Shown here: in pieces, positions 15,540 through 24,108 of the stretch
How positions within the stretch are numbered: position 1 is the first letter of the stretch
How the letters are laid out: every line of letters begins with the position of its first letter
IMG/VR virus record: IMGVR_UViG_3300008113_000807
Coordinates: 1-32,667 of that record
Reading direction: 5' to 3' (one strand)
DNA from: a virus
DNA: 32,667 nt
The notes under the pieces: generated by a model
The model's database searches: none
What the model was told of the DNA's origin: nothing
What the model saw: the letters and a program-made list of their open reading frames with translations, nothing else
Program-made: the position numbers and the translations under genes

Positions 15540-16546
15540 TTTTTCTTTCCTCTACGCATATTTAGTTGCCATTGCGCCATACGTCTACGTTCGCCTGTGC
15601 TGGAACCAGCAATCTTTTCTAACTGTCCTAGTGTTGATTTTTTAGGAATACCCACACGTTTGCTAAGACCTTTACGTCCTGGTTTCTTACCATCAGCAAA
15701 GTTCTCCGCCACATCTGGACGGCCTACTTCTTCTACATCTTCAGCAGGAACAAGTTGTGCCGGAATACTTTTTACGCCTACTAATTTATATGCCCAAAAT
15801 CTATGATGGCCATCTAACACTTGATACCCATTCTTGTATTTACGAACCAACAATGGTGGCAACTTGTCACCTTTTTTTAGTCCTGCAACAATCTTTTCAA
15901 CATTGGCTTTACTTTTAGGTTGAGTCATTTTATCATCGGGTTCGAATCCTACTAATTGATTTGCTGGAATGTTTATCACTGGACCTGTCGCTTTATAATC
16001 GCCCACCTCAGCACCGTACCAATTTGGATCAGTACTTAATTTAATTTTGTCTGATGAGTTCTTACTATCAGCAAAGTTTTCTACATTATATCTAGGATCA
16101 GTCTTTTGACGCTTCGTACCTTTAGGCTGATTAGGGTCCACAGGATCAATGTCAGTTGTAGTAAGACCCGTTTTTGCTAAGTTTTTAATGTACTCATGCT
16201 CTTCCTCTTCACTGCCAAACGCAATAATAGTACTAGGAGGCCCTTGACCAAAGTCATGTTTACCAAGTCCATCAAGATTGCTAATGTGTTGCCCTAATTT
16301 ATACCAATCGTATACATCACCAACGTCTACTCTAACTGTGCCCTTGGGCATGGTAGGTTTTGTTTCTGGCCCGTAAGGCACATCATTAACGTGCTTATCT
16401 TCGCCTACACCGCCACCGTCTCCGCCATCTCCACTGTAACCAGTGTTCACACCATACATGCCAAATGGTCCTGGACCATAAGCAGCCCTGCGTGACTTAG
16501 ACCGTTTACGCTTACGACCTTCGCTGACAATTTCGTGCATTCTCAT
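15536..16546 (-). CDS. ParB/sulfiredoxin-like domain protein, putatively capsid-targeted
   Basis: A 336-residue protein. MRMHEIVSE then GR is a capsid-targeting-like start. Residues 10-50 are Arg-rich then Gly-rich (GYSGDGGDGGGVG). Residues 190-270 match the ParB N-terminal/sulfiredoxin fold: VINIPANQLVG, LPPLLVRKYKNGYQVLDGHH then RF, with the DGHHR nucleotide/phosphate motif at 245-249. VENFAD occurs at 155-160 and AENFAD at 280-285, bracketing the domain. The tail ends RRRMAQWQLNMRRGKKK, a recurring phage module. ParB-like domains can be nucleases or CTP-binding; activity here is untested. Confidence 0.7.
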   Translation of the reverse strand: MRMHEIVSEGRKRKRSKSRRAAYGPGPFGMYGVNTGYSGDGGDGGGVGEDKHVNDVPYGPETKPTMPKGTVRVDVGDVYDWYKLGQHISNLDGLGKHDFGQGPPSTIIAFGSEEEEHEYIKNLAKTGLTTTDIDPVDPNQPKGTKRQKTDPRYNVENFADSKNSSDKIKLSTDPNWYGAEVGDYKATGPVINIPANQLVGFEPDDKMTQPKSKANVEKIVAGLKKGDKLPPLLVRKYKNGYQVLDGHHRFWAYKLVGVKSIPAQLVPAEDVEEVGRPDVAENFADGKKPGRKGLSKRVGIPKKSTLGQLEKIAGSSTGERRRMAQWQLNMRRGKKK

Positions 16547-16830
16547 ATCTTCTTTTCCCCAGTCATGTATGGCAAACTAAACCACAACTTGAACCATTCT
16601 GGAGTACCGGGTTTGATATTGTGCTCACGTTCTAGTTCTTGATTGCTCATGCCAGTGGCAGATATGTTACTGCCTTGCATGCCTTTGTATTCGTGCAATC
16701 TTGCTGTATGACCTAACCCTGCAAGATACTGAATAGACTTTATTTCGTGAATAGGATCAGAAGGATCTAGGTAACAATCATCTGAACTTTCTTGATTTAA
16801 GTTTTCACTGGTGATGTTGTATTGCTTCAT
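16543..16830 (-). CDS. Small modular accessory protein
   Basis: A 95-residue protein. The C-terminal part, REHNIKPGTPEWFKLWFSLP then YMTGEKK, is a distinctive module I recall from other marine phage accessory proteins. The N-terminal part (DDCYLDPSDPIHEIKSIQYL) is acidic. No enzymatic motif. It lacks the N-terminal targeting-like peptide of its neighbours. It overlaps neighbours as ATGA at both ends. Confidence 0.65.
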   Translation of the reverse strand: MKQYNITSENLNQESSDDCYLDPSDPIHEIKSIQYLAGLGHTARLHEYKGMQGSNISATGMSNQELEREHNIKPGTPEWFKLWFSLPYMTGEKKI

Positions 16831-18476
16831 ACCTTTTTTAGATTACCCCACTGATCTTTACTAGTAGTATCTCGCTTGGCAATGTCTCTGCCTTTTAGTT
16901 GGTCTTGTCTGCGTTGGTCGCCTGCGGCACGTAGTTTAGCAACTTTGCCATCATCTCTATTGGCTAAGCGACTTGCCGTGTTTGCCATAGCATTACTATC
17001 AGACTCTGACACACCATGTCGTTTCATTAAACTATGAATTTGACTGCCAGGCTTTGCTTTTTGTCCAGATTTTAAAAACGCACGGATCATGCTCAATTCT
17101 TGTTGCTTGCGGTTATCAGAATTGTCACTAGCAGGTTTGGCACCGGTATTGTCATCACTGCGGTCTGACTGAGGTTCGTAGTACCAGCCCATGCCTGCGT
17201 CATCACTGCCTGTGCGTTTTGGATTATCAAATTTGAAATAGGCAATTTGATCTTTACCCCAATAGCCTTTGAACTCGCCAGTGACGTCATTCATATCTTC
17301 ACGATCAAAATGATCTGCTTCAAACTGACTAAAGAAATCTACACTACGACGATACGACTCTGGCTTAGGATACTTGTAAGGATCGTCACCGCCTTCGTCA
17401 TCACCGCCTGAACCAGGAGCAAATTCTTTCAGACCTTCCTTTGCACCCTGTTCGCCTTTGATGGCTGTTAACATTGCACGAGCCACCACACGATCTTTTT
17501 CTTGTTCTTCGTCAGACAATTGTGCGTATGGTATGTTCATTAACTTTTCACGTTGCTGAAGTTTTGCGTCTAGTTTACCAGCAGCCCGTAATTTTTCTGT
17601 GTCATCAAATTGATCTGGGTTTTGTACAAATGCTCTGGCAGTGATATTCCACCCCATGTGAATAGCATTACTAATTGTTTCAATATTGGTGACACCTTTG
17701 TCAATCACCTGTTTAGCATTGGCAGCAGATTTTAAATTTGCTTGCCATCCAAACGTATTACCTGGACTACTACGACCGTAACCATAGGCCTTATCTAATG
17801 CTTCATCACTGATAGTTGCTAATTGTTGAACACTCAACTGTCCTGTGGATTCTGGTACTTTTTTATTGGCTGCTTTTTTAGCGGCCAACCTGTCTTTACT
17901 TATTTTAATTTTATCAAGCGTATCAGCATATGGTAATAGGTATTCTGCCACCAGATCAAAGAATGGTTTGCCATCAACTGGAGTGTCTGCACTAACCCCA
18001 GCGGCTTTGCTAAATGCATCTCTATCACCTTTGATCACAGCATCACGTAGTGCAGTTGCTGAACTCAATCGAGGTGTAGGCTTTTGTTTAATATCTGCAA
18101 AGTTGTAATAGCCATGCTGGCCTTCCTTGCCATTGTACTGTACAATAGTTTTAGTAACCCAGTCTTCGTCAGTTAATGCCAACAATGTTGCCTTGGGATA
18201 CTGTTCGTAAATTTTACTGGCCATTGTTAGCCAACCTGTTTCTGGCATGATATGACTAGCAACTTCTGGCCATACTGCCTTCATTGCTTCTACCTTAACA
18301 TCATAAGGCAAGGGATCCTTTGGACCTACTGTGCTTTGATTAGTGCCAACATACCAGATAGGACTTTGGCTGGCCAATTCCCATGCGGCTTTGTGACCCA
18401 TGTGTGGAGGATTGAAGCGGCCAAATATAATGGCAACTTCATTGGATGGTGCTTCGAATAGTTGTCTTAATCTCAT
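16827..18476 (-). CDS. Nucleotidylyltransferase (NMNAT-like) fused to RyR-like region, putatively capsid-targeted
   Basis: The ATG at 18476 overlaps the preceding TGA (ATGA) and gives 549 residues starting MRLRQLFE then AP, a targeting-like peptide; a start four codons earlier (18488) hides this. Residues 12-190 form a HIGH-type nucleotidylyltransferase: AIIFGRFNPPHMGH (HxGH at 25-28) and RLSSATALRDAV (SSxxxR at 138-144). NMN adenylyltransferases of this family make NAD; phage KVP40 is known to carry NAD genes. Residues 272-340, with GWNITARAFVQNPDQF and NIPYAQLSDEEQEKDRVV, resemble an RyR domain. The remainder is an acidic module and a basic tail (KLRAAGDQRRQDQLKGRD). Substrate not proven. 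Confidence 0.78.
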   Translation of the reverse strand: MRLRQLFEAPSNEVAIIFGRFNPPHMGHKAAWELASQSPIWYVGTNQSTVGPKDPLPYDVKVEAMKAVWPEVASHIMPETGWLTMASKIYEQYPKATLLALTDEDWVTKTIVQYNGKEGQHGYYNFADIKQKPTPRLSSATALRDAVIKGDRDAFSKAAGVSADTPVDGKPFFDLVAEYLLPYADTLDKIKISKDRLAAKKAANKKVPESTGQLSVQQLATISDEALDKAYGYGRSSPGNTFGWQANLKSAANAKQVIDKGVTNIETISNAIHMGWNITARAFVQNPDQFDDTEKLRAAGKLDAKLQQREKLMNIPYAQLSDEEQEKDRVVARAMLTAIKGEQGAKEGLKEFAPGSGGDDEGGDDPYKYPKPESYRRSVDFFSQFEADHFDREDMNDVTGEFKGYWGKDQIAYFKFDNPKRTGSDDAGMGWYYEPQSDRSDDNTGAKPASDNSDNRKQQELSMIRAFLKSGQKAKPGSQIHSLMKRHGVSESDSNAMANTASRLANRDDGKVAKLRAAGDQRRQDQLKGRDIAKRDTTSKDQWGNLKKV

Positions 18477-19624
18477 TGTGGTGTCCACCTTTTTCTTGGT
18501 ACTAGTTTGACATTGCCAAATTGTTTGCCTTGTCCTGCATAGCGTACACGGCCTTCGCCGTTTGTGTCCCAGATATCGCCTTGTTCGCCTTCTATCTGGT
18601 CAATAATTTGATCCTTCATGTCTTGAATCATTTTCACTAGAGTGAATACTGCTTCAAGTGCTTGTGGGTTGGCTGATGTTTTTTCTTGAATCTTTTGTTG
18701 TTTGCCTGGACTAACTTTGCTAGTGGTCAACCAGTTGTTGAAACTTTTTGCACCTAGGCTGTCTAATGCTTTTGCTTTGGCAGTTTGATTAACGTATGTA
18801 TAAATGATATTCTTAAGATCACTTAATCCAGCAGTGTCTGCTAGGAAAGAGTCAATCTGTTGTGCGTGTTGTGCTAGATATTTTTCAACATTATCAACAG
18901 CACCGGTGTCAACGGTCACGGGCTTGGAATTGTATATAGGACCAAGTACTACTAGTTTACTATTACCGTTGAATTGACTAAAGTCACTGATAGGTTTTTG
19001 TGCAGAGTCTGGCATGCCCCATTGCGGAAAGAAAGCATGACCTACAACCATTACATCTGCATTGCCGATACGTTTTCCTAGTTCACTATTTTTGCGTACA
19101 TGATAGCATGTTTGACTTTTAGGATTAGGGCAGAATGTGTACACACCTTCCTTGTCTAACTGCGGACGCTGTAAGAACAATCCATCTGCATAGACAAAGC
19201 CCACAAAGTCTCTAGGAGTACCTTTGTCAAAATAATCATATAAGTTTGCAAACTGATCAGCAAACTGTTCACGGGCTTTTACTTCGTCCGGTGTTTTAGG
19301 ATTGCCTGATTTGTTTACAATAAAATCTTTAATTTCTTCTGGACTAGATGTCTTGGCACCTTTGCTCCAGCCATTGTGTCCGCCTAGTATAAGCGGACCA
19401 TTTTTTGTTTCACGACCCCAATAGATTTGAGGATTACCGTCCCACTTCATACGAATACTTTCTGCGCCTTCTTTACTGGCAAAGTCTTTGATATGGTCTA
19501 GGGCTTCCATTGTGCCTGCACTGCCTTGAAAGAATACTAGATCCTCAAGGTGGTTAAATGCTCGGCCTAATTGTTTAGGCTCAGAGGCCTCGTGCAGTCC
19601 TAAAAATATTTCTCTTAGTCTCAT
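18473..19624 (-). CDS. ATP-dependent ligase-fold protein (adenylyltransferase), putatively capsid-targeted
   Basis: A 383-residue protein beginning MRLREIFLGLHE then AS, a targeting-like peptide with L-x-E cleavage site. IRMKWDGNPQIYWG at 58-70 fits ligase motif I (KxDG, candidate adenylated K60). FVGFVYADGLFLQ resembles motif III and NVKLVPRKRW near 370-380 motif V. A helical insertion fills the region between. These match covalent nucleotidyltransferases (DNA/RNA ligases); I recall a phage family annotated DUF6267 with this pattern. Its polynucleotide substrate is unknown. ATGA couples it to both the upstream Pol-beta-type transferase and the downstream NMNAT-like gene. Confidence 0.65.
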   Translation of the reverse strand: MRLREIFLGLHEASEPKQLGRAFNHLEDLVFFQGSAGTMEALDHIKDFASKEGAESIRMKWDGNPQIYWGRETKNGPLILGGHNGWSKGAKTSSPEEIKDFIVNKSGNPKTPDEVKAREQFADQFANLYDYFDKGTPRDFVGFVYADGLFLQRPQLDKEGVYTFCPNPKSQTCYHVRKNSELGKRIGNADVMVVGHAFFPQWGMPDSAQKPISDFSQFNGNSKLVVLGPIYNSKPVTVDTGAVDNVEKYLAQHAQQIDSFLADTAGLSDLKNIIYTYVNQTAKAKALDSLGAKSFNNWLTTSKVSPGKQQKIQEKTSANPQALEAVFTLVKMIQDMKDQIIDQIEGEQGDIWDTNGEGRVRYAGQGKQFGNVKLVPRKRWTPQ

Positions 19625-20364
19625 ACTAGGCCACTTAATTTCTTAATGCGCTGTAGTTCAGCACTTTCTTGTTTGACTGGCACTTCTTTCCAGTTAGGAT
19701 CTTCTTTAGCCTTGGCCAACAATGCTTGAGCATCTTTTGGAGGCAGTGCATCTAACAAACTTTCCACACTGCCTAACACTGCGGCAGACTTCTTGCCAGT
19801 TAATGCGTTTGCAATTTCGTCCATGTCGTCAGTGACAAACTCGCCCTTCTTGCCATCAGGTGTTCGACTAAACAAGCCTTGCCATGCACTCCACATGTAA
19901 CCTTTTTGTTTAGCAAGTATGGCCATGATAAGTTGTTTGTTAACGCCTTTGTATGGACTGTTTGCTGGAATATTATGTTTGTGAAATTTAGAAACACGTT
20001 CAGCATTGGCACTGACCATAATGTCAACTTGTGCAAATGCGTCATTGACTGGGACACGAACGTGTACATTGATACCGCTTTGTGCTGTTTGCAGACCTTT
20101 GCTGGCAATGTAATCGTTTAAGGCCTTGCGACCCGATTTGGCGTCCTTGGCTTTAAAAAACTCTAGTACGCTGGCTTCATCGACGATAACGTCCATGTCA
20201 CCACTTTGTTTGCCAGGTGTAGGTGTTGCCGCAGATCCAACTGGTATGGCAATGATGCCAGTGCCGTTAAGTGCGTTATTAACAGTTTTTAAAATTGCAC
20301 CAACATCTTTGTGGTCAAATGCAGTGACGTCTGCAAATACGTTTCCGCCTTCAAGCAAAATCAT
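19621..20364 (-). CDS. Pol-beta superfamily nucleotidyltransferase
   Basis: A 247-residue protein with the NTase core: PVGSAATPTPGKQSGDMDVI (GS at 43-44; metal ligands D56 and D58) and the third carboxylate D114 in AQVDIMV. The N-terminus MILLE then GG is a minimal targeting-like peptide. The tail ESAELQRIKKLSGLV is a terminal motif I recall in phage proteins of this group. Such enzymes transfer nucleotides to RNA, proteins or small molecules. It sits in a coupled series with the ligase-fold and NMNAT-like genes, suggesting joint action on nucleic acid ends or cofactors. Confidence 0.72.
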   Translation of the reverse strand: MILLEGGNVFADVTAFDHKDVGAILKTVNNALNGTGIIAIPVGSAATPTPGKQSGDMDVIVDEASVLEFFKAKDAKSGRKALNDYIASKGLQTAQSGINVHVRVPVNDAFAQVDIMVSANAERVSKFHKHNIPANSPYKGVNKQLIMAILAKQKGYMWSAWQGLFSRTPDGKKGEFVTDDMDEIANALTGKKSAAVLGSVESLLDALPPKDAQALLAKAKEDPNWKEVPVKQESAELQRIKKLSGLV

Positions 20365-20702
20365 TGATCTCTCCCGTCATAGTGGCCCTTGGCAATGTTA
20401 TCCTGCTCTTTGCCAAATATCTTTCTAGCCACTGCATCTCTATCAACGTCTGTAAACACTGATTTTGAATTGTCTGGGATATTGAACTTCTTGCAATACA
20501 ATGTTGCAGCCTTGTCTACGCAGGGTCTTAAACATGTATCTTCACAGGCGTGACCTGTTTCTAATTTATGTTTAACTTTTAAAAGTTCGGGGTGCAGTAT
20601 ACGACGATAAAACTTATCATCATTAAGCATATAGAACTCCAGATCATCTAATAGATCTGTGTCTTCTAAGTTGAAACTATCGTCCAATTCTCTAAGTAGC
20701 AT
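20361..20702 (-). CDS. Small acidic protein with Cys pairs, unknown function
   Basis: A 113-residue protein starting MLLRELDDSFNLEDTDLLDD, then EFYMLNDDKFYRRILHPEL, a pattern I recognise from T4-like aquatic phages without a known function. Middle Cys residues (HACEDTCLRPCVDKAATLYC) could bind metal. It is first in the capsid-array operon, preceded by a near-late promoter (20726-20733), and coupled to the NTase gene through ATGA. Confidence 0.7.
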   Translation of the reverse strand: MLLRELDDSFNLEDTDLLDDLEFYMLNDDKFYRRILHPELLKVKHKLETGHACEDTCLRPCVDKAATLYCKKFNIPDNSKSVFTDVDRDAVARKIFGKEQDNIAKGHYDGRDQ

Positions 20703-20725
20703 AGCATGGGTACCCGTTATTAGAG

Positions 20726-20733
20726 TATTTATG
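20726..20733 (-). promoter_or_regulatory. Late-promoter-like CATAAATA upstream of accessory operon
   Basis: Minus-strand CATAAATA matches seven of eight positions of the T4 late consensus. It lies 24 bases before the ATG at 20702 in a true intergenic gap (20703-20749), the only gap before a ten-gene coupled series. Confidence 0.45.
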
Positions 20734-20749
20734 CTATTTTGTATCTAGG

Positions 20750-21400
20750 TTAAATTTCCGAAACTGTGCGTAATTCGTCGACTCTGCGTATTCTATCGCC
20801 TAAAAACAAGTGACACAGGCTAAGAGTTTTTGTATCGGCTACATAAAAATACCCACCTAACCGATAATTATGAGGCATTACTTTTAACTTAGGCAGTTGT
20901 TTAGCCCATCCCTTGAACCCAGCAGAATCGTCAAGGGGGTTAACTGTGACCTTGTACTTGTGTGAATATTCGGGACGTATAATAGTTTTAGGATTGGCCA
21001 GTAGGAAATCTTTAATTTTATCATCCGCAGGCTTTGAAATTTCCTTGACATGATAATCGTAAAGTTCTACGATAGTATCGATATCAGTTTCTTCATTGGT
21101 ATAGAATGACAGTGTAGTGCCTTCTACTCGTATAGTTGAATCTGTTTGTGTTTCTAGCAGTACAGTGAACGCTAAATCTCGATATACTTCATCAAGTCTA
21201 ACTTGAACACGGTTCCACGAATGCCCTACTAGTGTTTCGGTACTACCGTCTCTTAGCATAGTATCTTTATAGGAGTCTAGATACATTCTAGTTTGGTCCA
21301 TATCGTTACCTCTAAAATTACTAGCCAGTGGTGTAATGACAGCAATTTTATAAAGGTAACGATCGAAGAATAACTTTTTAGTCTTCTTGGACAAATACAT
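20750..21400 (-). CDS. Conserved phage protein of unknown function
   Basis: A 216-residue soluble protein: basic N-terminus (MYLSKKTKKLFFDRYLYKIA), an alpha/beta middle and a C-terminal HNYRLGGYFYVADTKTLSLC. No motif recognised. It overlaps the ClpA-like gene by 23 bases and so belongs to the DnaJ-PDF-ClpA operon. Unlike its downstream neighbours it lacks a capsid-targeting-like start. Confidence 0.7.
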   Translation of the reverse strand: MYLSKKTKKLFFDRYLYKIAVITPLASNFRGNDMDQTRMYLDSYKDTMLRDGSTETLVGHSWNRVQVRLDEVYRDLAFTVLLETQTDSTIRVEGTTLSFYTNEETDIDTIVELYDYHVKEISKPADDKIKDFLLANPKTIIRPEYSHKYKVTVNPLDDSAGFKGWAKQLPKLKVMPHNYRLGGYFYVADTKTLSLCHLFLGDRIRRVDELRTVSEI

Positions 21401-23618
21401 TTTCAGCCATTTCTAAATCAATATTACCGTCAACTACGATAATTTTAACTCGACCACCTTGCTTGAGATTACCAAATAACATTGCCCTACTTAATGGACG
21501 TTTGATATCTTTATCAATGACTCGTTGCATTGGACGAGCACCCATCTTTTTATCAAATCCTTTTTCAACCAAGTAGTCAATTGCTTCGTCACTGATGGTG
21601 ACATCGATGCCCTTGTCTTTGACCTGAGTTTTAAGTTCCACTAAGAATTTACCAACAATTTTAATCATTGTGTTCTTGGTCAACTTGCCAAACGTAATAG
21701 TACCGTCTAAACGATTACGGAACTCCGGAGCAAAGAATTTCTTAAGTTCTTTGTCCTCGTAGTCGTTGTCCTGGCTACCAAAGCCAATAACATTCTTGTC
21801 AGCATCTGCCGCACCCAAGTTAGTTGTCATAATCAGCACAACATTACGAGCATCTGCTTCTTTACCATTACTGCCAGTGATCTTACCATTGTCCATGATC
21901 TGCAACAAGATAGTTGACACATCTGGATGGCTCTTTTCAATTTCGTCCAGCAATAGAACACAATGCGGATTCTCTTGCAGTTTAGTAATCAACAAGCCAG
22001 CATTTTCTTCAAAGCCAACATAACCTGGAGGCGACCCAATTAACTTGCTGACACTGTGTTTTTCCTGATACTCGCTCATATCAAAGCGGATCATAGGAAT
22101 GCCAAGTTGTTTGGCCAACTGCTTGGCAGTTTCAGTTTTACCAGTACCTGTTGGACCCATGAATACAAAACTACCAATAGGCTTGTTTTCACTTTTCAAT
22201 CCTGCTTGTGCAACAAGGATCTTATCAACAACTTCGTCAATGGCTTCATCTTGTCCGTAGACTTCTGCTTTGAGATTTTTCTCAAGGTTAACAAGATTAC
22301 TACTTTCACGTTCACTGACTGTTTCTTCAGGAAGGTTAACCATCTTAGAAAGTTCAAATTGAATTTCTTTAACATTAACACTACGTTCAGCGCCTTCGTC
22401 TTTTAAATTAAAGCGACTGCAAGCCACGTCGATCAAGTCAATGGCCTTGTCCGGCAACTTACGATCCGTGATATACTTCACACTGAGTTTAACTGCACTT
22501 TCCACTGCTTCATCACTGATGACAACCTTGTGGTGGTCTTCGTAGTACTTCTTAATACCTTTGAGGATTTCAACAGCCATTTCCTGTGTAGGCTCGTCAA
22601 CTGTAATGCGTTGGAATCTGCGCATGAGCGCACGATCCTTTTCAAAATGCTTGCGATATTCTTCCCAGGTAGTTGAGGCTACAACCTTGATAGTGCCCTT
22701 GCTCAATGCAGGCTTCATCATGTTAGCAAGGTCGTTGCTACTTTGTTGTCCTCCGGCACCGGCACCGCTGATCATGTGTGCTTCGTCAATGAACAACACT
22801 GTTTTGCCTTTGCCCTGTAGTGCCTTTAACACAAGTTTGAAACGCTCTTCGAAGTCGCCGCGATACTTGCTACCAGCCAGCATACTGCTGATATCTAAAT
22901 TATAAACAGTGTAGTCTTTTAGGAACTTGGGAACATTACCATTAACAATGTTGTGTGCTAGGCCTTCTGCAATAGCAGTCTTACCAACACCAGGGTCACC
23001 TACTAGCAATACGTTGTTCTTGGTGCGGCGGCCTAGACCCAGCGCAATTTGTTCCAGTTCAAAACTACGTCCAATAACTGGATCAACTTTATTCTTCTTA
23101 ACACTGTCATTCAAGTTAGTAGTAAATGCACGTAGAGCACGTTCTGCTTGTCCATCAGATGCTTGTTCTTCTTCTCCAGTATCTGTTTCACTGTTGATGA
23201 AATCTCCAAACTTGTCTTTGTCAACTCCGCCGTGGGCAAAATAGTAGACTGCAAAACTGCGTTTTTCACTGAGCATACTTAGGAATACATCTACAAGTTC
23301 AATGCTTTGGCGTCCACTAAACAATACCTGTGTAAACGCACGATTCAACACACGCTCAACGGCCTGTGTTTTCTTGGGCTTGTACTTTCCGGGCACTTCT
23401 ATTTTGATATCATCACATTTGGTCTTGAGATGATGTTCCAGATTAGTTTTAATGTAATCTGCATTTGCACCGTAGTTGCTGATCATTTCGTAGAACTTCT
23501 CTTCGCACATCATGGCAAATGCCAAATGCTCGAGGGTCATGTATTCATGACTAAGTTTCTTACAATCTCCTACAGCCTTTTCAAATACGGCTTGTAGTTG
23601 TTCACTTGGTTCTACCAT
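21378..23618 (-). CDS. clpA: ClpA-like AAA+ unfoldase (Clp ATPase subunit)
   Basis: A 746-residue double-AAA+ protein, like bacterial ClpA (758). It has an N-domain (about 1-140), first Walker A GDPGVGKT (207-214) and Walker B VLFIDEAH (274-281), second Walker A GPTGTGKT (488-495) and Walker B VLLLDEIE (554-561), and PEFRNRLD (631-638). IGF at 611-613 occupies the place of the ClpP-docking loop (IGL in E. coli ClpA); ClpB lacks such a tripeptide. No ClpP is seen in the window, so it may dock to host ClpP. AAAGGAA precedes the ATG. It overlaps the deformylase gene by 17 bases. Confidence 0.93.
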   Translation of the reverse strand: MVEPSEQLQAVFEKAVGDCKKLSHEYMTLEHLAFAMMCEEKFYEMISNYGANADYIKTNLEHHLKTKCDDIKIEVPGKYKPKKTQAVERVLNRAFTQVLFSGRQSIELVDVFLSMLSEKRSFAVYYFAHGGVDKDKFGDFINSETDTGEEEQASDGQAERALRAFTTNLNDSVKKNKVDPVIGRSFELEQIALGLGRRTKNNVLLVGDPGVGKTAIAEGLAHNIVNGNVPKFLKDYTVYNLDISSMLAGSKYRGDFEERFKLVLKALQGKGKTVLFIDEAHMISGAGAGGQQSSNDLANMMKPALSKGTIKVVASTTWEEYRKHFEKDRALMRRFQRITVDEPTQEMAVEILKGIKKYYEDHHKVVISDEAVESAVKLSVKYITDRKLPDKAIDLIDVACSRFNLKDEGAERSVNVKEIQFELSKMVNLPEETVSERESSNLVNLEKNLKAEVYGQDEAIDEVVDKILVAQAGLKSENKPIGSFVFMGPTGTGKTETAKQLAKQLGIPMIRFDMSEYQEKHSVSKLIGSPPGYVGFEENAGLLITKLQENPHCVLLLDEIEKSHPDVSTILLQIMDNGKITGSNGKEADARNVVLIMTTNLGAADADKNVIGFGSQDNDYEDKELKKFFAPEFRNRLDGTITFGKLTKNTMIKIVGKFLVELKTQVKDKGIDVTISDEAIDYLVEKGFDKKMGARPMQRVIDKDIKRPLSRAMLFGNLKQGGRVKIIVVDGNIDLEMAENVFVQED

Positions 23619-24108
23619 TATATTTCCTTTGTCGTTTACGGGCTAAATCTAATTTGAGTCTACTAACTTTAGTTATAAAACAAATACCATCTAGGTGATC
23701 AATTTCGTGTTGAACACACTTAGCATCCATGCCAGTAAGTGTTATTGTACATGATTTTTGATCTTTGTCAAGATAATTCACAGTAATATTGTCGGATCTT
23801 TCTACTTTGATGAATAGTCCTGGAAAACTTAAACATCCTTCTTCGTCAGTGCAGACGCCACTTTGACTGATAATTTCTGGATTAAACATGCCAATGGGCG
23901 TTTGGCCTTTGGGTTGCACAACGATAACTCGCTGATCAAACCCAACTTGATTAGCGGCAATGCCCATACCATTGTATGCTTGCATCAGTGCAGTCATACG
24001 TAGTTCAAGTTCATGCGTATCTACCGTACCATCAAAGTTAAACGGTTCTAATTTTTGTGTCAGTAATATATCGGATTCTAATCTTAGACTAAGATTTTCA
24101 AATTGCAT
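23602..24108 (-). CDS. def: Peptide deformylase
   Basis: A 168-residue enzyme removing formyl groups from nascent protein N-termini. All three signature motifs are present: GMGIAANQ (47-54; family GxGxAAxQ), EGCLSFPG with metal ligand C92, and HEIDHLDG (H134, E135, H138). Deformylases are known in aquatic T4-like phages. AAGGAA lies six bases before the ATG. It overlaps both the DnaJ-like and ClpA-like genes, giving a protein-maturation operon. Confidence 0.95.
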   Translation of the reverse strand: MQFENLSLRLESDILLTQKLEPFNFDGTVDTHELELRMTALMQAYNGMGIAANQVGFDQRVIVVQPKGQTPIGMFNPEIISQSGVCTDEEGCLSFPGLFIKVERSDNITVNYLDKDQKSCTITLTGMDAKCVQHEIDHLDGICFITKVSRLKLDLARKRQRKYNGRTK

